Assembly (NCBI RefSeq): GCF_014281055.1
Contig: NZ_JACRSE010000005.1
Location: 62,001 to 126,000 of the forward strand
Source of the DNA: Fluviispira vulneris
GTDB lineage: Bacteria > Bdellovibrionota_B > Oligoflexia > Silvanigrellales > Silvanigrellaceae
Direction: 5' to 3'
Length of the DNA stretch: 64,000 bases
Shown: piece after piece, positions 10,611 to 20,495 of the stretch
Layout of the letters: each line of letters begins with the position of its first letter
How positions within the stretch are numbered: the stretch's first letter is position 1
Made by a program: the position numbers and the translations under genes
Notes under the pieces: generated by a model
The model's database searches: none
Seen by the model: only the letters and a program-made list of their open reading frames with translations
Told to the model about the DNA's origin: nothing

Positions 10611-12188
10611 CTAACTCTTCACCTCAGCGGCATCCCCATTCGTAACGGCAGGCATGAAACGGGCGACTATTTTCTTGAGGGCATCCATCCCGGATTCTTT
10701 TGTCATATAAAAGACATTTTCATATTTAAAACCACCATCACCTTGATCGACAATGTTGCTGCTAAAAAAGATAAAAGGCGTGTTAATTTTTTCTTCACGT
10801 AAGGCTACCAAAAAGTGTGGGCCCGTCATTCTCGGCATGCGCACATCGCTTATTATTGCCACAATTCTTTCCGCAATGGCTTTTTTATCTTCTTGCTGAA
10901 AGTATTCTAGCGCTTGCAGTCCATCTTCTGCTTCCACCGACTCCCAGCCCGATTGTTTCATGGCACGTTTAACCAGTCTGCGTATGTCAGATTCATCGTC
11001 TACAATAAGGACAAGTGGCTTCGCACTGCCTGTGTATTTTTGTGCTGAGCCTGCTTCGGCATTTTCTGTTCCTTCTTCTTTTTGTGACTCTTCTTCTTGG
11101 AAACAAGTTAAGCCAAGGCTAAATAAAATATGTGATTCTTGCAGCATGGCTTCGAATTTTGCACTGCCTGGCATTTTATTTGCAAATTTTTCGAGAGTCG
11201 CAATTTCTACTTTTTGTTTACCGCCAGGGATACATGAACATTGCGCAGATATCGTAACAAAATCATCATTCCCGTTGATATCAATATAAATCACACTGTT
11301 ACCTTGTGTTATAACGTCACAGAGTTCCGCAAATGCTGCATTCAACCACATAATAAAGTTAACCGGGTTTGCAACAACAGTGGGATCATATGTGTCATCT
11401 TTACGAATTTTATAAGTAATTCCTTGTGTCGTAAATCGATGAACGTTTAGCATAAGCGCATCATCAACCATACTCATAACATTTGATATTTGTGTTTCAG
11501 ATAATTTTGGATTTGAAAACTTTCTAAACCAGACAGCGAGATCTTGAATGTCTTGCATATATTGCAAGGCCTTTTTTAAATCTTCTTGTGCTGTGTTATT
11601 TGTATTTAAGGCTGGTAAAATTTGTGTTTGTAAAATTCCACGGCACATTGTAATTGGATTTATCAACTGATGAGCTATATCAGCACCAATTTCTGAGATT
11701 GTATTCATACGAACTGAATAATGCAACTCTGCTTGTGTCGTCATTAAATCAGCTAATTTATCACGCATTTGTGCATGTGTGTTTTGCAGCTCGTCATACA
11801 TTTTTGTAAGACTCAAATCTGCAATTTCCATGCATATTAATATTTCATTGTTTGCAATTGGTATTTTATGCAATTTAATTTCTGCAGGGAAAGAACCAAC
11901 TGGACCTCTCCGTACTTGTCTTTGATAGTCATAAGCCTGACCTAATTTTAAGGCGATATTAAATAATTCGTAGATTAATGGTTGATCTTTTGCTTCAAAA
12001 AGATCATCTATATTTACTTTTGCAGCAGATTTTCCAACCCCACCAAACCAAGTTTGTTTCTTAAAAGTAGCATTGCACCAATACATATATCGATCGCCAG
12101 CATTAAATAAGGCAATACCGGTTGAAACATTTTTTAGAATTTGCGAAGCAAGAGCTTTGTCCAAGTCCTTGCTGAATTCTGATGCCAT
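10611..12188 (-). CDS. Degenerate PAS-histidine kinase fused to a C-terminal receiver
   Basis: 525 residues. Residues about 15-125 look like a PAS sensor. About 160-225 is a HisKA-like helix pair with H173 in DIAHQLINP. The following ATPase region (about 230-365) has only a blurred N box (NFIMWLNAAFAELCDVI) and no recognisable G1 or G2 glycine motifs, so kinase activity is doubtful. About 393-515 is a canonical receiver: VLIVDDESD, phospho-acceptor Asp in IISDVRMP, FFSS and a lysine in MTKES. The gene follows the RsbW-like ATPase after 2 bp. It may be a phospho-sink or adaptor in the same circuit. Confidence 0.8.
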   Translation of the reverse strand: MASEFSKDLDKALASQILKNVSTGIALFNAGDRYMYWCNATFKKQTWFGGVGKSAAKVNIDDLFEAKDQPLIYELFNIALKLGQAYDYQRQVRRGPVGSFPAEIKLHKIPIANNEILICMEIADLSLTKMYDELQNTHAQMRDKLADLMTTQAELHYSVRMNTISEIGADIAHQLINPITMCRGILQTQILPALNTNNTAQEDLKKALQYMQDIQDLAVWFRKFSNPKLSETQISNVMSMVDDALMLNVHRFTTQGITYKIRKDDTYDPTVVANPVNFIMWLNAAFAELCDVITQGNSVIYIDINGNDDFVTISAQCSCIPGGKQKVEIATLEKFANKMPGSAKFEAMLQESHILFSLGLTCFQEEESQKEEGTENAEAGSAQKYTGSAKPLVLIVDDESDIRRLVKRAMKQSGWESVEAEDGLQALEYFQQEDKKAIAERIVAIISDVRMPRMTGPHFLVALREEKINTPFIFFSSNIVDQGDGGFKYENVFYMTKESGMDALKKIVARFMPAVTNGDAAEVKS

Positions 12189-12190
12189 TT

Positions 12191-13126
12191 TTATTGAGAG
12201 TCCTCAACTTTAAAATAGTGGAAACTCCTTAGTCTTTTATCGAAGTCTTTGAATCTTTTTTCAAAGCGCATCAGGCAAACGATTTCAGTCATTTTTCCTG
12301 GATTTACATTAACTATATAGTGATGAAGTCTTTCGAAAATTAATTTTATTCCTAATCCTCCACTATCGCGTTTTCCTATATGTTCTGTTTTTTGGTTTTC
12401 ATCTAAATACTGCATAACTGTTTTTTTACTCAATGAACCAAATGGATCTGCTACAGATAAGCCAAAAACTTCCCCATCAAATCCCCACTTAATTCTGACT
12501 GATTCTGTATCACTTAACTCAAAAGGTGCACTTCTATCAGCTGTTTTTAATCTAGGATTTGCATCAAAAACAGCATTGAGTAATAATTCATCTGCCAAAT
12601 CACAAACTCTTTGTGCATATTGATCAAAACGATCTGAGTTGCCGCCAATTTTTAAGATAAATTCTTCCAATATTTTTATTGCTTCTCTTTTATCATTTTG
12701 GGATTTAATTCTTTTTTCTTTAAAAATCGCAGGGAAATTTAAATGTTTTTCAAGTCCAGGGTAATCTTTTGACTCAAACTTTTTAAGCAACATGATTAAT
12801 TCTCGTGCATCAAATTCACCATTATTAGTTGCTACGAAACACTGAATATTGGAACAATCAATTAAACTCGGAATAACTCTTTGAAGTGATTCTTGAAGAA
12901 TTACGACAATCCGACATTCAGGATAGGTTGAAGAAAAGTCTTTTAAAAAATCGATCTTTTTAGCCTCTGCAAATAAAAAAAATCGATCTTTTTTTTCATT
13001 GGCAGCAAATACTTTTGCTTCTTCTTCACTTGTGCAAGGTTGAAAATTTACGCCAGCTGAGCGAGTGAGCATCCCCAGTTTATTTTGAAAAGCAATTGAG
13101 TCGGGTAAAAAACAGACAACTTTCAA
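12191..13126 (-). CDS. RsbW-like GHKL ATPase with receiver-like N-terminal domain
   Basis: 311 residues starting at TTG 13126, with GGAGG 6 bases upstream and a 4-bp overlap with the STAS gene. The N-terminal 120 residues resemble a receiver fold without the acidic pocket (VVCFLPDS, then CRIVVILQES). The C-terminal part has a GHKL N box (LADELLLNAVFDAN, about 196-209), a G1-like VADPFGSL and a G2 GGLGIKLIFE, as in anti-sigma serine kinases. Directly beside a STAS protein, it most likely phosphorylates or binds that partner. No sigma factor gene is in the window, so the output is unknown. Confidence 0.77.
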   Translation of the reverse strand: MKVVCFLPDSIAFQNKLGMLTRSAGVNFQPCTSEEEAKVFAANEKKDRFFLFAEAKKIDFLKDFSSTYPECRIVVILQESLQRVIPSLIDCSNIQCFVATNNGEFDARELIMLLKKFESKDYPGLEKHLNFPAIFKEKRIKSQNDKREAIKILEEFILKIGGNSDRFDQYAQRVCDLADELLLNAVFDANPRLKTADRSAPFELSDTESVRIKWGFDGEVFGLSVADPFGSLSKKTVMQYLDENQKTEHIGKRDSGGLGIKLIFERLHHYIVNVNPGKMTEIVCLMRFEKRFKDFDKRLRSFHYFKVEDSQ

Positions 13127-13629
13127 GCTGCCTCCTTCTTAAACCTTTGGGGATTTGACGAGATAAAATAGAAATATTCGCTTGGTTCAAAGTCAATTTC
13201 GAGATCAAGTCCATCTTTATTTTTTAATACCAAGTTAAACTCATCATAATTATCTAAAATTGGAATTTCATTTCCCAAAGTCAACAATAATACTTCATGA
13301 GTATCATTTGATGGGCAATAAAAATTTGCATAAATACTTTGTACACGTGTCTTGTCACTTAGAAAATCACTAATATTAAATTGTTCAACCAACCATCTTG
13401 GTGCATTTATATATACAAATGTGCAATCAAAAGTATCAAGAATTTTATACCAAGCAAGGATACCACATGAGTTTGCGCGTTTAACTTTAGAAAAATCGAG
13501 GTTGACTTCTTTTTTTGAAGCTGAATTTTTAACTGCTTGTTCAAGTCCTTGTTTAATTAATTCCACTGAAGATTCTTCATTAAGAAGACCAGAGAATTCA
13601 ACTGTTGTATTATTAACGACCACTTCCAT
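13123..13629 (-). CDS. STAS-domain protein (anti-sigma antagonist type)
   Basis: 168 residues. Residues 1-100 fit a STAS domain: VNLDFSKVKRANSCGILAWY has the conserved Asp and the serine (S54) that anti-sigma kinases phosphorylate in SpoIIAA/RsbV proteins. The remaining 70 residues have no domain I recognise. ATG at 13629; the 3' end overlaps the ATPase gene by 4 bp. First gene of a three-gene partner-switch cassette read away from fumC. Confidence 0.72.
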   Translation of the reverse strand: MEVVVNNTTVEFSGLLNEESSVELIKQGLEQAVKNSASKKEVNLDFSKVKRANSCGILAWYKILDTFDCTFVYINAPRWLVEQFNISDFLSDKTRVQSIYANFYCPSNDTHEVLLLTLGNEIPILDNYDEFNLVLKNKDGLDLEIDFEPSEYFYFISSNPQRFKKEAA

Positions 13630-13710
13630 TGATCATACCTCAAAGCAGTTGTGTTCATATAGATGTCAACATATCGGACTTCGAGTCGCTCTCTTTAGCT
13701 CCTTCGAAAC

Positions 13711-13739
13711 TTGCTACATTGACGCCTCAATCCTATAAG
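13711..13739 (+). promoter_or_regulatory. Sigma-70-type promoter for fumC
   Basis: A -35 TTGCTA at 13711-13716 and a -10 TATAAG at 13734-13739 are separated by exactly 17 bp. They lie 77 bp upstream of the fumC start in the divergent gap to the STAS gene. A CCTTTC/GAAAGG inverted pair follows in the leader. This is the best-matching promoter I found by eye. Confidence 0.55.
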
Positions 13740-13815
13740 TATTAGGTCGGCCTTTCTAATTACATTTGGAAAGGAAAATCCTATTCATTCGTTTTCTCTT
13801 TTAGGAGATTCTACT

Positions 13816-15210
13816 ATGTCTACACGTATAGAAACAGATAGCATGGGCGAAATTGCAGTCCCACAAAATGCTTATTGGGGAGCTCAGACGCAACGCAGTT
13901 TTCAAAACTTCAAAATCAGTGGAGAGCGTTTTCCTCGAGTATTTATAAGAGCTTACGCGCTTGTCAAAAAGGCTGCTGCTCAAGTAAATGCAGAATTGGG
14001 AGAGCTCGCAAAAGAAAAAGAGAAATTGATCAGTCAGGCCGCTGACGAAGTCATTGAAGGAAAATTTGACGATCACTTTCCTCTCGTCGTGTGGCAAACG
14101 GGCTCTGGCACTCAATCCAATATGAATTTCAATGAAGTGATATCGAATCGAGCGATTGAAATTGCTGGAGGAGTGATTGGGAGTAAAAAACCTATTCACC
14201 CAAATGATGACGTGAATCGTGGACAAAGTACCAATGACAGTTTTCCAACTGCAATGCATGTTGCTGCAGCTATTGCAGTACATGAAAATTTTATTCCAGC
14301 AATCGATAAAATCATTGCAACTTTTGAGGCAAAAGCAAAGGAATTCTCTGACATAGTTAAAATTGGCAGAACGCATTTACAAGATGCCACACCACTGACT
14401 CTAGGTGATGAAGTGAGTGGTTGGGCTATGCAACTCAAAATGTGCAAGAAAGCAGTTCTAAGCTCAATGGAAATGGTTTATGAATTGGCCGCAGGTGGTA
14501 CAGCAGTTGGTACAGGCTTGAATTCTCATAAGAATTATGCAAAAGGAATCGCTAAAAGATTAGCCGAATTTACAAAAATTCCTTTCGTAACAGCTCCGAA
14601 TAAATTCCAAGCTCTTGCTGGGCAGGAGGCTCTGGCAAATCTTTCAGGTGCATTGAATACAACAGCAACAGCATTTATGAAAATCGCCAATGACATAAGA
14701 TGGCTTGCCAGTGGTCCGCGCTGCGGAATTGGGGAGATTTCTATTCCAGAAAATGAACCTGGCAGTTCCATTATGCCTGGCAAAGTTAATCCTACTCAAA
14801 GCGAAGCGGCAACGATGGCATGTTGCCAAGTTATGGGCAATCATGTTGCAGTGACTGTGGCTTCGAGCCAAGGAAACTTTGAATTAAACGTTTTTAAACC
14901 CGTTATTATTCATAATATTCTGCATTCGATTCGCCTCTTAGCAGATTGCTTTGTTGGTTTTGAGGAACACTGTGCTTCAGGCATTAAAGCCAATAAAGAA
15001 CGAATTAATGATCTTATGCATAAGTCACTTATGCTTGTAACTGCTTTAAACACTCATATTGGTTATGATAAAGCCGCTTCCATTGCGAAAACCGCACATA
15101 AAAATGGAACAACATTAAAAGAAGCAGCGCTTTCACTTGGCTATCTAACGGCAGAACAATTTGATGAATGGGTTGATCCTACACTTATGCTTTCACCGCA
15201 TGGGAAATAA
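13816..15210 (+). CDS. fumC: Class II fumarate hydratase
   Basis: 464 residues, the normal class II length. The signature [13 protein letters not shown] (residues 316-328) contains the catalytic-loop serine. [15 protein letters not shown] and [16 protein letters not shown] are the other two substrate-binding regions shared by the fumarase/aspartase superfamily, and the fumarase-specific spacing is kept. It interconverts fumarate and malate in the TCA cycle without an Fe-S cluster. ATG at 13816 follows TTAGGAGA. A terminator hairpin follows at 15240. Confidence 0.97.
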   Translation: MSTRIETDSMGEIAVPQNAYWGAQTQRSFQNFKISGERFPRVFIRAYALVKKAAAQVNAELGELAKEKEKLISQAADEVIEGKFDDHFPLVVWQTGSGTQSNMNFNEVISNRAIEIAGGVIGSKKPIHPNDDVNRGQSTNDSFPTAMHVAAAIAVHENFIPAIDKIIATFEAKAKEFSDIVKIGRTHLQDATPLTLGDEVSGWAMQLKMCKKAVLSSMEMVYELAAGGTAVGTGLNSHKNYAKGIAKRLAEFTKIPFVTAPNKFQALAGQEALANLSGALNTTATAFMKIANDIRWLASGPRCGIGEISIPENEPGSSIMPGKVNPTQSEAATMACCQVMGNHVAVTVASSQGNFELNVFKPVIIHNILHSIRLLADCFVGFEEHCASGIKANKERINDLMHKSLMLVTALNTHIGYDKAASIAKTAHKNGTTLKEAALSLGYLTAEQFDEWVDPTLMLSPHGK

Positions 15211-15239
15211 ATATTAAGAAATTCATATTATATAAGTAT

Positions 15240-15276
15240 TAAAATGGCTCATATTATTCAAATAGGAGCCATTTTA
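15240..15276. terminator. Bidirectional terminator between fumC and the lipoprotein gene
   Basis: An 11-bp perfect stem (TAAAATGGCTC at 15240-15250 and its complement at 15266-15276) with a 15-nt loop lies in the convergent gap. The A/T-rich stem base gives a T-run in both directions, so it can serve both converging genes. Confidence 0.75.
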
Positions 15277-15278
15277 AT

Positions 15279-16241
15279 TTATTCAACACTCACCCATTGA
15301 AGTATGAGCACCCCAGGTTTTCCTGATTCGCCATTTGTCCCAGGAGAATTTGGATGACCGCTTTCATGATGCCGACTGCCTTGACCTGGTAGGGACTGCA
15401 TGCTGCGGTTACCGCCATTCCCCCCAATTCCGATTTTATAAGGAATTTCCTGGCCAGGTTGCACATTCAAAATATTCTCTTGTACCAATGCAGAATAGCC
15501 ATCTTTGCCTTTTCCACCATTTCCGCCAAACCCACCTTGGTAAGGTGCACTTGGGTTGTGTCCGTTGGCACCCACTCCGCCTTTGCCACCAAAACCTCCC
15601 ATTCCACCATCGCAATACTGGCCAAAATTAGCTAAAAAACTAGAAATATTTGTATTATTTTTAATATTTTCTTTATTTTTCACTGCTGATAAAAACTTAA
15701 ACTCCCCAAACTCTGTCTGCTCTCCTAATTTTCCACTTTCTCCTGCTATGCTAGCCGAGTTTGCAGGATGAAGACGATGAGGATCGTTTTGAAAAGGTGT
15801 GCATTTAGTTAATGAGTTGTTCGAATAGCAACTTTGTCCTGGTCTTCCTGGGTTTCCTCTTTCGCCTGAAGCAACTTCTCCATTGGCATCGCCACCAGCG
15901 GAACCATTTCCCCCAAGTGAGGTATTTCCCCATGAACCTTCGAAAGCTCCCCCTCCTTCTCCGCCAGCCCCTCCACCGCCTCCTCCATTGCCACCAGAGC
16001 AACCTATAATTTTGACAGAATAAACATTTTCTGGTACCACCCATTTCCCTGTAAGAGAAGAATAAGTACCATCGTTATTCTTAGTTGGTTTTAAGATTAA
16101 TTGATTGGATTTTGCGACCAATTGAGGCCTTGGAGAACTCACATAAATGACATTCTCTTTCACTTCACCATCTTTTTTTGCGCCACAGCTCACCAAGAGA
16201 GCCATTGAAAGAATATAAGAGAAAGCAATCTGGATTTTCAT
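15279..16241 (-). CDS. Glycine-rich lipoprotein
   Basis: About 320 residues from ATG 16241, which has AAAGGAG 6 bases upstream. A start 10 codons earlier lacks a ribosome site and would spoil the signal peptide. The N-terminus has a lipoprotein signal ending in the lipobox LVSC (Cys19). After a short polar stretch, a 'WVVPENVYSVKIIGCSG' segment leads into a long glycine-rich region with collagen-like G-x-x runs (GNPGRPGQ, GGMGGFGGKGG) and ends in VLILQWVSVE. The strand-then-glycine pattern resembles the glycine-rich domain of phage-tail and surface proteins. Likely anchored in the outer membrane. Function unknown. Confidence 0.8.
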   Translation of the reverse strand: MKIQIAFSYILSMALLVSCGAKKDGEVKENVIYVSSPRPQLVAKSNQLILKPTKNNDGTYSSLTGKWVVPENVYSVKIIGCSGGNGGGGGGAGGEGGGAFEGSWGNTSLGGNGSAGGDANGEVASGERGNPGRPGQSCYSNNSLTKCTPFQNDPHRLHPANSASIAGESGKLGEQTEFGEFKFLSAVKNKENIKNNTNISSFLANFGQYCDGGMGGFGGKGGVGANGHNPSAPYQGGFGGNGGKGKDGYSALVQENILNVQPGQEIPYKIGIGGNGGNRSMQSLPGQGSRHHESGHPNSPGTNGESGKPGVLILQWVSVE

Positions 16242-16502
16242 TTTTACTCCTTTAGTTATATAGAAATTCAAACCACAGCTTGATTATTCATTAATATAAA
16301 AATATACTGCAGATAATTTCTGATATAATTAACAGATTAATCTTATATTATTTTAATTATAAGGAGTTTATATTCTTTATGATTGCTATTTAGAAAAGTC
16401 AGGCTATAAGCTAAAATGTCTTAATTTGATACTGCAAAAAGGACTTTTGCTTGTATTTTTAGCATTATTTGTATCGGATCAACTATTGGAGAAGAATGCT
16501 TT

Positions 16503-17627
16503 ATGTCAGGAATTGAGGAAATTAAAAATATTTTAACAGCCCCCATATCTGTTTCTTATCAAAATATTGAAGAACTCATTAAACATATCAATGACGAACG
16601 CGTTCGCTTAACTCAAGTGGTTGGTGAGAATGGCTTAAATTCTCCTGATTTAAACATATTTTCCAATGATATTATGGAAGAAATTCGCATTCGCTTCACT
16701 GGCAAAAAATCACCCCTCCAAGAGTGGCTTAAATCCCTGCGCAATATACCTGCAGATGAGCGTAAAAATGCGGGGGCTAAAATCAATGAACTGAAAGCTG
16801 AGATTGAAAGCTGCATTAAAACTTTTTCAGAGAATTATAGAATTCAAGTTGAAAATAAAAAATTGAATTCGGAAATGGACGATATCACATTGCCATTTAG
16901 CCAATTAAATCTCGGTTCCCGTCATCCCGTAATAACGGTTATGCGCGACCTTATGGTACCGTTTCAACGCATGGGGTTTTCTGTTGTCGATGGTCCTGAA
17001 ATGGACAATGACTTTTATAATTTTGAAGCTTTGAATGTTCTAAAAGATCATCCTGCTCGGGAAATGCAAGATACATTTTTTCTAGCCAGTGAATGGGTAT
17101 TAAGAACACATACGAGTAATGTGCAAAGTCATGCTATGAAAGAACGAAAATTACCTTTAAAAATTGTTTGTCCTGGCTGCGTTTACCGCAATGAATTTGA
17201 CATGACTCACTTACCCGCTTTTCGACAAATTGAATGCCTTGTTGTTGATAAAGGCATTCATATGGGTCATTTACGGCATACTATCAATGAACTACTGAAT
17301 GCAGCTTTTGGTCGCTCTGTAAAATTACGCTTCCGTTCGAGTTATTTTCCATTTACCGAACCAAGCGCTGAAGTTGATGTTGAATGTCAACAGTGTTTTG
17401 GCAAAGGCTGTCGCAGTTGCAAACATACGGGTTGGTCCGAAATCGGTGGCTGTGGGGTTGTTAATAAAAAAGTTCTAGAAAGCTGCGGAATTGATTCTTC
17501 TGTTTATGGAGGTATTGCTTTTGGTTTTGGCGTGGATCGCATTGCAAAAGATCGTTTTGCAGTCTCAGATTTACGTTCATTCATTGATGGCAATGTATCA
17601 TTCTTAAAGTCATTCGGACTCGTTTAA
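16503..17627 (+). CDS. pheS: Phenylalanyl-tRNA synthetase alpha subunit
   Basis: 374 residues, slightly longer than usual (about 330-350). The N-terminal coiled coil (about 1-110) is followed by the class II catalytic core: RHPVITVMRDLMVPFQRMGF, motif 2 with VYRNEFDMTHLPAFRQIE, and motif 3 near GGIAFGFGVDRIA. A zinc-ribbon-like CQQCFGKGCRSCKHTG lies about residues 300-315, within the region where other PheS proteins read GWLEVLGCG. It pairs with PheT 25 bp downstream to charge tRNA-Phe. Confidence 0.95.
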   Translation: MSGIEEIKNILTAPISVSYQNIEELIKHINDERVRLTQVVGENGLNSPDLNIFSNDIMEEIRIRFTGKKSPLQEWLKSLRNIPADERKNAGAKINELKAEIESCIKTFSENYRIQVENKKLNSEMDDITLPFSQLNLGSRHPVITVMRDLMVPFQRMGFSVVDGPEMDNDFYNFEALNVLKDHPAREMQDTFFLASEWVLRTHTSNVQSHAMKERKLPLKIVCPGCVYRNEFDMTHLPAFRQIECLVVDKGIHMGHLRHTINELLNAAFGRSVKLRFRSSYFPFTEPSAEVDVECQQCFGKGCRSCKHTGWSEIGGCGVVNKKVLESCGIDSSVYGGIAFGFGVDRIAKDRFAVSDLRSFIDGNVSFLKSFGLV

Positions 17628-17652
17628 AAAATACAGCAATAAGGTAAATGTC

Positions 17653-20481
17653 ATGCTAGCAAGTTTAAATTTTGTCGAACGTTTCTTAACTCTCCCTAAG
17701 ATTACTAAAAATATAAATATCAATGGAAAAAATATATCAGAAACTCTTTATGATCTCGACAAAATCGCTCCTCTTTTAACTCGCCAAGGATTTGAAGTAG
17801 ATAGTATCAACGTTTGGGGCTCTGGTCTTGAAACAGTTGTCGTAGGATATATAGAAAAAATAGAACCACATCCGACTGCAGGAAAATTACAAGTATGTCA
17901 TGTAAATGTAGGAGAATCTACATTGAGACAAATTGTCTGCGGAGCACCCAATGCACGAGCTGATCTTTATGTAGCTGTTGCACTTCCTTCTACAAAACTT
18001 CCCAATGGACTAGAAATTAAACCTTCTAAAATCCGTGAAGTTGAAAGCAATGGTATGCTTTGCGCGCGTGAGGAACTGAATCTTCCAACCAATAAAGAAA
18101 TTGATGGTGATGGAATTTGGGAACTCGATATGGACGCACAAGGCGGAATTTCAAACAAAATTCTTAAAAATAAACTGGGCTATCCTGTGTTTCATGCACT
18201 CAATATGACGGATACATTGCTTGAACTGAGTGTGACACCAAATCGTCCCGATATGCTGTCTCATGAAGGAGTTGCAAGAGAGCTAATGGCAGGATTTAGC
18301 TATGCCAAAATTCCATATAATCTAAAAAAAGACACTGAATTTGCCAATAAAATATCTTTAACTGAAGAAAATATTAAAACAGATGCACTAAAAAATGCTT
18401 CTGCAAAATGTGGTGATATCGCCTTTTCAAGTGAAAATCATCTGGATATTCCTGCTTTTTTTGTTTTAATTGACAGTGTAGAAGTGAAAACAAGTCCTGC
18501 TTGGTTGAGAAATTTACTTGAAGCACTTGGTCAGAATTCAATTAATAATATAGTAGATACTTCAAATTATGTTCTATTAGCATATGGCCAACCAAACCAT
18601 GCTTTTGATTTAGAAAAGCTATCTTCACAAGAGTCTAAGGTTAAAAAATTAATTCTCCGCAATGCGAAAGCGGGTGAAAAATTCGTAGGTCTTGACGGTA
18701 AAGAAAGAAATTTAGAAACTTCAGATGGAATCGTCGCTGATATTGAAGGTGCACAAGCAATTCTTGGTGTATTAGGAGGCGAACATTCAAAAGTAACAAA
18801 CCAAAGTAAAAAAATTGTTGTTGAATTTGCCAATCCAAATTCTGTAGCTGTGCGTAGAACATCGCGTCGTTACGGTCGTCAAACAGATGCTAGTTTTTTA
18901 TTTGAAAAAGGTATTGATGCAGAGCAACGTTACAAGGCTGCTATCGAATTCTTTGCAATTATTTCCGCTGAAAGTCAAAATAAACCACATTATTGTGGCA
19001 CCGTTCATTCAGTTGATATGCATAAAAAACCTATGCTATTGACGCAAACAAACACTATTGAAATAGATTATAGTGCTCAAGATCAGGAGAAGGTCTTAGG
19101 CGCTCAAATTTTACCATTTAAAGAACAGCTCAATATTATTTCATCACTTGGTTTTACTTTAAAAAAACAATCAGATGAAAAATATAAAGTAACTGTGCCC
19201 AGTTGGAGAAAACAAGATATCGCTGGCGAAGCAGATTTAGTAGAAGAGTTTATTCGTATAGTTGGTATCGATTCTGTTCCTTCTTCTCCATTTCATTCTG
19301 TTGCTATTGTCAGTCATGATGATCCACAATTTGCTTTCAATGAAAAAATAAGTTCACGCTGTGCAGCTCTTGGCTATAATGAAGTTATTAGTTTACATTT
19401 CATGCGTGCAGATGATTATAAAAAATTAGGATTGAGTTCTATAAATTCATTAGGCGAACCAGTTGCTTTAATGAATCCGATCATAGGTGATGAGCCTCTT
19501 ATGCACACAACACTTATTCCTGATTTATTAAGAAAAGTATCGCGGAATATAAGTTATGGGGTAAAAAGCGGGCAATTATTTCACTCCTGTCGCACATTTC
19601 AAAATCATGATGATGCTGGAGAAAGAGTTTTTCCTACAAATGGAGAAAGAATTGGTTTACAAAATGAGTTAGCAGAAGTTTTTGAGAACACATTAGAATA
19701 TCACTTTTCTCATGGTTATTCTTATTCTAAAGAAACTTCTCAAAATAAACGTCCAGTGGAAACTCCACGTTTAGCAGGAGTGTGTTTTGGCAATAAAATT
19801 GACAAATCTTGGCAAAATACTACTGAAATCCATTGGTCTTTACACGACATAATGGCGCATATTCAAGAAATATGTCGTTGTGTCGGAGTTGATATATCTT
19901 TTGTTAAAATAACAGATAAAGAAACGAACACAGATACTTTTGCACATCCTATAGCAAAAGCCCTTCACCCAGGCAGAAGGATTGGATTTTATTTCCTTGA
20001 TGAAAATAATAAGTCAATCTCGCTTGGCTGGGCTGGAGAATTACATCCAAATACGATGCGCAATTATGAAATAGACTCTCCATGCTATATTTTTGAATTA
20101 AATGTTGCGTTGTTAATGAAAAAATCATTTCTGCCTAAGAAGGTGATGCAAAAAGTTGTGAGTTCACAAAAATTTCCAATAATAACAAGGGATTTTGCAT
20201 TTTTATTCGATGAAAAAGTCACAGGGAAAGAACTCTATACTGTAGTTGCAGAATCTATAAATGAAATTATTAGTAAAGAAATACCGGCTATTTTAAATTC
20301 GATTCATATTTTTGATATTTATCGTGGGAAAGGCATACCAGAAAATAAAAAATCTCTAGCTTTTCAAATTTCACTTGAACCGATTGAAAGAACATTTACA
20401 GAAAAAGATATAACTAAATTAACAAAAACAGTTATCCAAGCCGTCACTGATAAATTTAAAGCGGATTTGAGAGGGGTTTAA
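17653..20481 (+). CDS. pheT: Phenylalanyl-tRNA synthetase beta subunit (long form)
   Basis: 942 residues against the usual 790-830. Domains in order: EMAP/OB tRNA-binding fold (about 55-170, IEKIEPHPTAGKLQVCHVNVG), B3/B4 editing domain (about 225-475, INNIVDTSNYVLLAYGQPNH), B5 (about 485-570, VTVPSWRKQDI), catalytic-like core, and C-terminal FDX-ACB anticodon domain (about 845-942, FPIITRDFAF). The extra length seems spread through the core between LFHSCRTF and LAGVCFG (about 645-715). Cotranscribed with pheS. The stop codon lies inside the loop of the terminator hairpin. Confidence 0.95.
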   Translation: MLASLNFVERFLTLPKITKNININGKNISETLYDLDKIAPLLTRQGFEVDSINVWGSGLETVVVGYIEKIEPHPTAGKLQVCHVNVGESTLRQIVCGAPNARADLYVAVALPSTKLPNGLEIKPSKIREVESNGMLCAREELNLPTNKEIDGDGIWELDMDAQGGISNKILKNKLGYPVFHALNMTDTLLELSVTPNRPDMLSHEGVARELMAGFSYAKIPYNLKKDTEFANKISLTEENIKTDALKNASAKCGDIAFSSENHLDIPAFFVLIDSVEVKTSPAWLRNLLEALGQNSINNIVDTSNYVLLAYGQPNHAFDLEKLSSQESKVKKLILRNAKAGEKFVGLDGKERNLETSDGIVADIEGAQAILGVLGGEHSKVTNQSKKIVVEFANPNSVAVRRTSRRYGRQTDASFLFEKGIDAEQRYKAAIEFFAIISAESQNKPHYCGTVHSVDMHKKPMLLTQTNTIEIDYSAQDQEKVLGAQILPFKEQLNIISSLGFTLKKQSDEKYKVTVPSWRKQDIAGEADLVEEFIRIVGIDSVPSSPFHSVAIVSHDDPQFAFNEKISSRCAALGYNEVISLHFMRADDYKKLGLSSINSLGEPVALMNPIIGDEPLMHTTLIPDLLRKVSRNISYGVKSGQLFHSCRTFQNHDDAGERVFPTNGERIGLQNELAEVFENTLEYHFSHGYSYSKETSQNKRPVETPRLAGVCFGNKIDKSWQNTTEIHWSLHDIMAHIQEICRCVGVDISFVKITDKETNTDTFAHPIAKALHPGRRIGFYFLDENNKSISLGWAGELHPNTMRNYEIDSPCYIFELNVALLMKKSFLPKKVMQKVVSSQKFPIITRDFAFLFDEKVTGKELYTVVAESINEIISKEIPAILNSIHIFDIYRGKGIPENKKSLAFQISLEPIERTFTEKDITKLTKTVIQAVTDKFKADLRGV

Positions 20482-20495
20482 CCCTCTCTTTTTTT
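20469..20495 (+). terminator. Rho-independent terminator of pheST
   Basis: GAGAGGG (20469-20475) pairs with CCCTCTC (20482-20488) across a six-base loop that contains the pheT stop codon, followed by seven T residues. A compact, classical intrinsic terminator overlapping the gene end. Confidence 0.9.

Noticed and set aside
13801-14376. 191-codon minus-strand frame across fumC
   Set aside because: Shadow of fumC, full of Cys/Phe/His from the opposite strand; no ribosome site.
15809-16044. Several Arg/Gly-rich short frames over the lipoprotein gene
   Set aside because: Frame-shifted readings of the glycine codons of the lipoprotein; not genes.
16434-16460. GCAAAA/TTTTGC hairpin with a T-rich tail in the pheS leader, and a tiny MIAI frame at 16380
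   Set aside because: The leader peptide has no Phe codons and the stem is only 6 bp, so an attenuator is not supported.
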